Shown piece by piece: positions 1-6,991 of a stretch of 6,991 nt of DNA. Positions within the stretch are counted from its first letter, which is position 1. Every line of letters begins with the position of its first letter. Source of the stretch: Betaproteobacteria bacterium (lineage in GTDB: Bacteria; Pseudomonadota; Gammaproteobacteria; Burkholderiales; Rhodocyclaceae); assembly GCA_016880375.1 (NCBI GenBank), contig JAEHDO010000200.1, positions 1-6,991 on the forward strand, written 5' to 3'. Below the pieces are notes generated by a model. That model did no database searches. It was not told where the DNA came from and saw nothing but the letters and a program-made list of their open reading frames with translations. The translations under genes were made by a program, and so were the position numbers.

Positions 1-4
1 GTAC

Positions 5-24
5 ATTAGGCATGTCTGCCTAAT
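5..24. repeat. 8-bp inverted repeat with 4-nt spacer
   Basis: ATTAGGCA at 5-12 and TGCCTAAT at 17-24 are perfect reverse complements separated by TGTC. It lies in the AT-richer stretch before the first gene. It could be a regulator site or the end of a terminator from a gene outside the window, but no T-run follows it. The function is not determined. Confidence 0.5.
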
Positions 25-83
25 CATGCTGCACTGCGTTATTTACTTGAACCAAATCAACCATACTGTTATCCAACTAGTCG

Positions 84-89
84 TAAAAT
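84..89 (+). promoter_or_regulatory. Weak -10 promoter candidate for the small unknown gene
   Basis: TAAAAT at 84-89 differs from the TATAAT consensus at one position and lies about 100 bp before the first start codon. No convincing -35 box is found at 16-18 bp spacing. The region is AT-richer than the rest of the window, which fits a promoter, but the call is weak. If used, transcription would start near 95-97, just before the palindrome at 103-121. Confidence 0.25.
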
Positions 90-102
90 GTGGTGAATTA
101 CG

Positions 103-121
103 GTTGTTGCGTCGCAACAAC
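103..121. promoter_or_regulatory. Perfect 9-bp palindrome, operator candidate
   Basis: GTTGTTGCG at 103-111 and CGCAACAAC at 113-121 are perfect reverse complements around a single central T. Read with a 3-nt loop it gives an 8-bp hairpin, but the near-continuous symmetry is more typical of a dimeric repressor site. It sits 65 bp before the start codon at 186 and just downstream of the weak -10 candidate, which would suit repression. The regulator is unknown. Confidence 0.45.
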
Positions 122-172
122 AAAACCTTCCGACACCCATCAAGCGGTCGGCGGGACGCCACAAGATGGCTG

Positions 173-179
173 AAAGGAG
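173..179 (+). promoter_or_regulatory. Ribosome binding site of the small unknown gene
   Basis: AAAGGAG at 173-179 lies 6 nt before the ATG at 186. This is a strong Shine-Dalgarno match, selects this start over the in-frame ATG at 198, and supports the small frame as a real gene. Confidence 0.75.
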
Positions 180-185
180 AAAAGT

Positions 186-3199
<3,014 letters not shown>

Positions 3200-3201
3200 G
3201 C

Positions 3202-3205
3202 GGAG
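3202..3205 (+). promoter_or_regulatory. Ribosome binding site that decides the lptE start
   Basis: GGAG at 3202-3205 lies just 3' of the leuS stop (3197-3199). It is 6 nt before the ATG at 3212 but directly abuts the in-frame TTG at 3206, so the ATG is the better start. Confidence 0.7.
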
Positions 3206-3211
3206 TTGAAT

Positions 3212-3697
3212 ATGCGCAAGTTGATTCCAGTCCTGCTGGCCCTGCTGCTCACCGCCTGCGGCTTCCAGCTGCGCGGCACACAGCCGCTGCCTTTTTCCAG
3301 CCTGTATATCGCCACGGGCGAAGGCTCGGAGCTGGGTGCCGCGCTGAGGCGCAACATCCGCGCCCTCGGCAGCACCCAGCTGCCGGCCACGCCCCAGGAA
3401 GCCCAGGCCATATTCACCGTCATTGGCGAGGCGCGCGAAAAAAGCATCCTCAGCCTCTCTGGCGCCGGCCGCATACGCGAATTCCAGCTGCGCTACCGCT
3501 TTGCCTATCGCGTGCATGACCTGAAGGGTCGGGAATTCATCCCGCCGACGGAAATCGTCCTGGTGCGCGACATCAGCTTCAGCGATGAGCAGGTACTGGC
3601 CAAGGAATATGAGGAAGGCTTGCTCTATCGCGACATGCAGAACGACATGGTGCAGCAGGTGATGCGCCGCCTCGCCGTCGCGAAAATCGAAGGCTGA
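3212..3697 (+). CDS. lptE: LPS-assembly lipoprotein LptE
   Basis: LptE is an outer-membrane lipoprotein that forms a plug-and-barrel complex with LptD and helps deliver lipopolysaccharide to the cell surface. The 161-residue product starts with a short type II signal peptide (MRK then a leucine-rich core) and a clear lipobox LTAC at 13-16, so Cys16 would be the lipidated first residue; the following Gly is compatible with outer-membrane sorting. The sequence after it, CGFQLRG, is the usual LptE (formerly RlpB) opening. The rest is a compact mixed domain with a long C-terminal helix (about 128-158), as expected for the family, and length is normal. It begins 12 bp after leuS and ends 17 bp before holA, the arrangement seen in many proteobacteria. 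The assignment rests on the lipobox, the CGFQLRG start and gene order, since LptE is poorly conserved. Confidence 0.92.
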   Translation: MRKLIPVLLALLLTACGFQLRGTQPLPFSSLYIATGEGSELGAALRRNIRALGSTQLPATPQEAQAIFTVIGEAREKSILSLSGAGRIREFQLRYRFAYRVHDLKGREFIPPTEIVLVRDISFSDEQVLAKEYEEGLLYRDMQNDMVQQVMRRLAVAKIEG

Positions 3698-3699
3698 GC

Positions 3700-3712
3700 C
3701 GGGCCGGGCCCG
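3700..3712 (+). other. Small hairpin over the holA start region
   Basis: CGGGC at 3700-3704 can pair with GCCCG at 3708-3712 around a CGG loop, ending 2 nt before the holA ATG at 3715. The whole lptE-holA gap is G/C only and contains no Shine-Dalgarno sequence. This suggests holA translation depends on ribosomes arriving from lptE (coupling), though in GC-rich DNA such a short stem may be chance. Confidence 0.3.
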
Positions 3713-3714
3713 CC

Positions 3715-4728
3715 ATGCAGCTGCGCGCCGACCAGCTCGCCTCGCATCTCGCCAAGACGCTTGCGCCCCTCTACGTCCTGCACGGCGACGAACCGCTGCT
3801 GGTGATCGAGGCGGGCGACGCCATCCGCGGCGCCGCCCGTGAAAAGGGCTACACCGAACGCGAGGTGCTGGTCACCGGCGCCGGCTTCAAGTGGGACAGC
3901 CTGATGCTGGCCGCTGGCAACCTGTCGCTGTTCGGCGGCAACAAGCTGGTGGACCTGCGCATTCCCAACGGCAAGCCCGGGCGCGACGGCGGCGAGGCGC
4001 TGCAGCGCTACAGCGGGCGCCTGTCCGACGGCGTGCTGACGCTGGTCACCCTGCCGCAGCTCGACTGGGCCACACGCAAGACAGCCTGGTTCAAGGCCCT
4101 CTCCGACGCCGGCGTGGCGATCGAGCTGAACGCGCCGGGCCTCGCCGAACTGCCCGACTGGATCGCCCTGCGCCTGGCACGACAACAGCAAAAGGCAGAA
4201 CGCGCCGCCCTGGAATTCATCGCCGCCCACGTCGAAGGCAACCTGCTCGCCGCCCACCAGGAGATCCAGAAGCTCGGCCTGCTGCACCCGCCCGGGAACC
4301 TGACGCTCGCCCAAGTCGAGGATGCAGTGCTGAATGTAGCGCGCTATGATGTCGACAAGCTGCGCGCGGCCCTGCTCGAGGGCAACGCCGCCCGCTGCGC
4401 CCGCCTGCTGGAAGGCCTGCGCGGCGAGGACGTGGCGCCGCCACTGCTGTTGTGGGCCTTCGCCAGCGAAATCCGCACGCTGGCGGCGTTGCGGGCCGCC
4501 CAGGACGAAGGCAGGCCGCTGGCCGCGGCGCTGCGCGCCGAGCGGGTGTTCGACGATCGCCGCGCCGCCGCCCTGCAACGCGCCCTGCCGCGGCTGCGCA
4601 CGCCTCAGCTGCGCGCCGCCCTGCTCGCCGCGGCGCGCATCGACCGCATGATCAAGGGCCTGGTGCAGGGCGATGTATGGGATGAATTTCTGCAGCTGGC
4701 ATTGCGGCTGGCAAGGAACCCGGCATGA
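3715..4728 (+). CDS. holA: DNA polymerase III subunit delta
   Basis: The delta subunit is part of the clamp-loader complex; it contacts the beta sliding clamp and opens it so that the loader can place it on primed DNA. The 337-residue length is typical. The N-terminal AAA+-like domain starts with [21 protein letters not shown] (18-38), the usual family opening; delta does not hydrolyse ATP, and no intact Walker A is seen. [13 protein letters not shown] (70-82) matches the family's conserved clamp-interaction area. [19 protein letters not shown] (172-190) is a strong HolA signature, and the C-terminal collar domain ends with [12 protein letters not shown] (322-333). The ATG at 3715 gives the expected N-terminus; there is no Shine-Dalgarno motif and a G/C hairpin sits just before it, so coupling to lptE is likely. 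It is probably the third gene of the leuS-lptE-holA transcript; hairpins begin immediately after its stop codon. Confidence 0.96.
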   Translation: MQLRADQLASHLAKTLAPLYVLHGDEPLLVIEAGDAIRGAAREKGYTEREVLVTGAGFKWDSLMLAAGNLSLFGGNKLVDLRIPNGKPGRDGGEALQRYSGRLSDGVLTLVTLPQLDWATRKTAWFKALSDAGVAIELNAPGLAELPDWIALRLARQQQKAERAALEFIAAHVEGNLLAAHQEIQKLGLLHPPGNLTLAQVEDAVLNVARYDVDKLRAALLEGNAARCARLLEGLRGEDVAPPLLLWAFASEIRTLAALRAAQDEGRPLAAALRAERVFDDRRAAALQRALPRLRTPQLRAALLAAARIDRMIKGLVQGDVWDEFLQLALRLARNPA

Positions 4729-4761
4729 GCGTCGCCCGCCGGGCCGCCCCAAGGGCGACGC
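4729..4761 (+). terminator. 9-bp stem hairpin directly after the holA stop
   Basis: GCGTCGCCC at 4729-4737 and GGGCGACGC at 4753-4761 are perfect reverse complements with a 15-nt loop. The stem begins at the base after the holA TGA (4726-4728). No T-run follows, so it is not a classic intrinsic terminator; it could shield the 3' end of the holA message from exonucleases or attenuate read-through into proA. Confidence 0.4.
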
Positions 4762-4776
4762 AGTCAGCGACATGGG

Positions 4777-4789
4777 GCCGCTCAGCGGC
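4777..4789 (+). repeat. Small hairpin in the holA-proA spacer
   Basis: GCCGC at 4777-4781 pairs with GCGGC at 4785-4789 around TCA. It is the middle of three successive hairpins in the 109-bp spacer. On its own it would be weak evidence. Confidence 0.3.
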
Positions 4790-4802
4790 AAACAACCGTC
4801 AT

Positions 4803-4833
4803 CCCCTTCCTCGGGAAGGGGGCGGGGGGAAGG
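4803..4833. repeat. Palindromic intergenic-repeat-like element before proA
   Basis: CCCCTTCC (4803-4810), TCG, GGAAGGGG (4814-4821) form a perfect 8-bp stem, followed by a second purine run (4824-4833). Translated on the minus strand the region gives [13 protein letters not shown], and on the plus strand [12 protein letters not shown]; such strings are a familiar mark of dispersed GC-rich intergenic repeats in proteobacteria. The final GGGGGAAGG provides the only Shine-Dalgarno-like sequence for proA, 4 nt before its ATG. Copy number in the genome cannot be seen from one window. Confidence 0.5.
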
Positions 4834-4837
4834 CAAA

Positions 4838-6115
4838 ATGAATATCAAGGACTACATGCAGTCCCTCGGCCGCCAGGCGCGCGAGGCTTCGCGCGCGATG
4901 GCACGGGCGTCGACCAACGCCAAGAACCGCGCCCTGCTGGCCATGGCCGCGGCCGTACGCCGCGAAAGCGCGGCGCTACTTGCCGCCAACCGCGAGGACC
5001 TCGGCGCCGCGCGCGCCGCCGGCCTGGACGAGGCCATGCTCGACCGCCTCGCCCTTTCCGACAAGTCGGTGGCGACGATGGCGGAGGGGCTGGAGCAGAT
5101 CGCCGCCCTGGCCGACCCCATCGGCGAGATCAGCGACCTGAAGTTCCGCCCCTCCGGCATTCAGGTCGGCCGCATGCGCGTGCCGCTCGGCGTCATCGGC
5201 ATCATCTACGAGGCGCGTCCCAACGTTACGGTGGATGCCGCCGGGTTGTGCCTGAAGGCTGGCAACGCGGCCATCCTGCGCGGCGGCTCCGAGGCGATCC
5301 GCTGCAACCGTGCCCTCGCCGCCCTGGTACATGAAGGCCTGCGCGAGGCGGGCCTGCCAGCCGAAGCGGTGCAGGTGGTGGACACCACCGACCGCGCCGC
5401 CGTAGGCGAACTGGTGACGATGCGGGAATTCGTCGACGTCATCGTGCCGCGCGGCGGCAAGGGGCTGATCGAGCGCATCTCCAGCGAGGCGCGCATCCCG
5501 GTCATCAAGCACCTCGACGGCAACTGCCATGTGTATGTCGACGACACTGCCGACGCCGACAAGGCGCTCGCCATCGTCGACAACGCCAAGACGCAGCGGC
5601 TGGGCACCTGCAACACCGCCGAATCGCTGCTGGTGGCGCGCGGCGTTGCCGGCACGCTGCTGCCGCAGCTCGGCGCCCTGCTGGCCGGCAAGGGCGTGGA
5701 ATTGCGTTGCTGCGCCGAGTCGCTGGCGCTGCTGCGACAGGCCGGCGTAGACGCGGCGAAGCTGAAGGAAGCGACGGAGCAGGACTGGTACGAGGAATAC
5801 CTCGCTGCCATCCTCGCCGTGAAGGTGGTGGCCGATGTCGACGAGGCCATCGCCCACATCAACAAGTATTCCTCGCAGCACACCGACGCCATCGTCACCG
5901 AGGACTACACCCGCGCCATGCGCTTCCTGCGCGAGGTGGATTCGGCCTCGGTGATGGTGAATGCCTCGACGCGCTTCGCCGACGGCTTCGAGTACGGGCT
6001 GGGCGCCGAGATCGGCATTTCCACCGACAAGATCCACGCCCGCGGCCCGGTCGGCCTGGAGGGCCTGACCAGCCAGAAGTGGATCGTGCTGGGCAGTGGA
6101 GAGGTGCGTCAGTAA
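4838..6115 (+). CDS. proA: Gamma-glutamyl phosphate reductase (glutamate-5-semialdehyde dehydrogenase)
   Basis: ProA catalyses the second step of proline synthesis from glutamate: NADPH-dependent reduction of gamma-glutamyl phosphate, made by ProB, to glutamate-5-semialdehyde, which cyclises and is reduced by ProC. It is a cytoplasmic member of the aldehyde dehydrogenase superfamily. The 425 residues match the family (about 415-425). Clear signatures are [20 protein letters not shown] (118-137) with [15 protein letters not shown] (139-153) in the cofactor-binding region, the catalytic cysteine C258 in [10 protein letters not shown], and [16 protein letters not shown] (400-415) near the C-terminus. 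The ATG at 4838 gives the usual N-terminus; an in-frame ATG at 4772 would only add a low-complexity translation of the spacer hairpins. It follows holA by 109 bp, so it may be partly insulated from the upstream transcript. Neither proB nor proC is in the window. Confidence 0.97.
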   Translation: MNIKDYMQSLGRQAREASRAMARASTNAKNRALLAMAAAVRRESAALLAANREDLGAARAAGLDEAMLDRLALSDKSVATMAEGLEQIAALADPIGEISDLKFRPSGIQVGRMRVPLGVIGIIYEARPNVTVDAAGLCLKAGNAAILRGGSEAIRCNRALAALVHEGLREAGLPAEAVQVVDTTDRAAVGELVTMREFVDVIVPRGGKGLIERISSEARIPVIKHLDGNCHVYVDDTADADKALAIVDNAKTQRLGTCNTAESLLVARGVAGTLLPQLGALLAGKGVELRCCAESLALLRQAGVDAAKLKEATEQDWYEEYLAAILAVKVVADVDEAIAHINKYSSQHTDAIVTEDYTRAMRFLREVDSASVMVNASTRFADGFEYGLGAEIGISTDKIHARGPVGLEGLTSQKWIVLGSGEVRQ

Positions 6116-6157
6116 AAGTCAGTCCCCGCAACACGGCGAAAAGCCGACAACAACGAC

Positions 6158-6166
6158 AAGGAGGAG
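6158..6166 (+). promoter_or_regulatory. Strong ribosome binding site of the lipoprotein hydratase gene
   Basis: AAGGAGGAG at 6158-6166 contains the full AGGAGG core and ends 5 nt before the ATG at 6172. It is the strongest Shine-Dalgarno match in the window and fixes this start, which matters because the signal peptide depends on it. No separate promoter is evident in the 56-bp gap after proA. Confidence 0.85.
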
Positions 6167-6171
6167 AAACC

Positions 6172-6991
6172 ATGAAACACCGCAACGTCATCGCATCGTT
6201 GGCGACCGTCCTCGTGCTGACTGCCTGCGCCACGGTGCCGCCGGAGAGCCGCCAGCTCGCCGCCAACTACAATGCCATGCAGCCGACCTCCGGCCTGTCC
6301 AAGGAGATGACCATGGAGCAGGCCGAGCGCATCCGCGACGGTCTGGTCGCGGAACTCGCCGCCAGCCAGGGCAGGATCGTCGGCTACAAGGCCGGCCTCA
6401 CCAACCCGGCGGTGCAGAAGCGCTTCGGCGTGAACTCCCCGGTGCGCGGCGTGCTGCTGGAGAAGATGCTGCTCGAGGACGGTGCGGAAGTGCCGGCAAA
6501 GTTCGGCGCCATTCCCTTCTTCGAAGCCGACATCGCGGTGGTGGTCAAGGACGAGGGCATCAACCAGGCGAAGACCCCGGCCGAGGTGATGAAACATGTC
6601 GCCAGCATCCGCCCCTTCATCGAGCTGCCCGACCTGGTGACGGCCAAGGAGCAGCCGCTGACCGGCGCCGTCATCACTTCCTTCAACGTCGGCGCGCGCC
6701 TCGGCGTGCTGGGCAAGCCGATCGCCGCCACGCCGGAGATGGCCGACGCGCTCGGCAAGATGAGCGTCGTCATGCGCGACCAGGACGGCAAGGAGCTCGG
6801 CCGCGCGCCCGGCGCGGCCATCCTCGGCCATCCGCTCAACGCCGTCGTCTGGCTGGCGCAGGACGTCGCCAAGTCGGGCGGCAAGCTGCGCGCCGGGGAC
6901 ATCCTCAGCCTGGGCTCCTTCACGGCGCCGAATTTCACCAAACCGGGCACCAAGGTCACGGTGACGTACGAGGGCCTGCCGGGCAACCCGA
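6172..6991 (+). CDS. Lipoprotein with MhpD/fumarylacetoacetase-type hydratase domain (3' end missing)
   Basis: 273 codons are present with no stop before the window ends. The N-terminus is a lipoprotein signal peptide: MKHRN, a hydrophobic stretch, then the lipobox LTAC at 16-19, so Cys19 would be lipidated; Ala follows, compatible with outer-membrane placement. After a linker (20-50), residues 50-273 align by eye with 2-keto-4-pentenoate hydratases: VGYKAGLTNPAVQKRFGV (70-87), the FFEADIAVVV metal-site strand (116-125, E118 and D120), a third candidate acid ligand E151 in FIELPDLV, GHPLNAVVWL (219-228) and GDILSLG (242-248). Known relatives act in the cytoplasm on meta-cleavage products of aromatic compounds and bind Mg or Mn. 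Here the second metal acid is Asp where E. coli MhpD has Glu, a conservative change. The fold is fairly sure; activity, substrate and export are inferred. The residues shown nearly complete the domain. It may share a transcript with proA, but no pathway partner is visible. Confidence 0.85.
   Translation, partial: MKHRNVIASLATVLVLTACATVPPESRQLAANYNAMQPTSGLSKEMTMEQAERIRDGLVAELAASQGRIVGYKAGLTNPAVQKRFGVNSPVRGVLLEKMLLEDGAEVPAKFGAIPFFEADIAVVVKDEGINQAKTPAEVMKHVASIRPFIELPDLVTAKEQPLTGAVITSFNVGARLGVLGKPIAATPEMADALGKMSVVMRDQDGKELGRAPGAAILGHPLNAVVWLAQDVAKSGGKLRAGDILSLGSFTAPNFTKPGTKVTVTYEGLPGNP

Noticed and set aside
27..38. TGCTGCACTGCG, reminiscent of TGC/GCA half-sites of the polyhydroxyalkanoate regulator PhaR
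   Set aside because: The symmetry is imperfect and no phasin or PHA gene is in the window.
4673..4837. Longer proA starts at 4673 or 4772
   Set aside because: The extra residues are translations of the holA 3' end or of the spacer hairpins; ProA proteins normally begin near the ATG at 4838.
4976..6037. A 353-codon minus-strand frame over proA, and similar frames over holA (3625-4848) and the last gene (6109-6831)
   Set aside because: All are antisense shadows of well-supported + strand genes, with no recognisable motifs.
6134..6146. CGGC-GAAAA-GCCG hairpin between proA and the lipoprotein gene
   Set aside because: The stem is only 4 bp and no T-run follows, so chance is likely.

Overview
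The window looks like core chromosome from a GC-rich betaproteobacterium, most likely of the Rhodocyclales type. This rests on strong G/C third-position codon use, the protein sequences, and the order leuS-lptE-holA-proA; no 16S or other taxonomic marker is present, so the assignment is an inference. All well-supported genes are on the + strand and tightly packed. The very long minus-strand open frames over leuS, proA and the last gene are codon-bias shadows.

Layout. Positions 1-185 are a visibly AT-richer non-coding stretch with two perfect inverted repeats and a weak promoter candidate. A 104-residue tryptophan-rich protein of unknown function follows (186-500). A short gap (501-616) holds competing GC-rich hairpins and a perfect TATAAT box just before leuS. 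Then come leuS (leucyl-tRNA synthetase, 617-3199), lptE (outer-membrane LPS assembly lipoprotein, 3212-3697) and holA (DNA polymerase III delta subunit, 3715-4728), with gaps of 12 and 17 bp that suggest one transcript. A 109-bp spacer (4729-4837) carries three successive hairpins, the last resembling dispersed intergenic repeats. proA (gamma-glutamyl phosphate reductase, 4838-6115) follows, and after 56 bp a gene cut off by the window end (6172-6991) encodes a MhpD/fumarylacetoacetase-type hydratase domain behind a lipoprotein signal peptide.

How the genes relate. leuS, lptE, holA and proA serve unrelated housekeeping tasks (translation, envelope biogenesis, replication, proline synthesis); their clustering reflects a conserved neighbourhood rather than a pathway. 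I see no mobile element, CRISPR array, tRNA or rRNA, and no clear new multi-gene system. The most unusual item is the final gene: a fold normally found in cytoplasmic catabolic enzymes, apparently exported and lipid-anchored. Next are the hairpin-rich spacer that seems to supply the proA ribosome binding site, the odd leuS start region without a Shine-Dalgarno sequence, and the perfect palindrome upstream of the small unknown gene.
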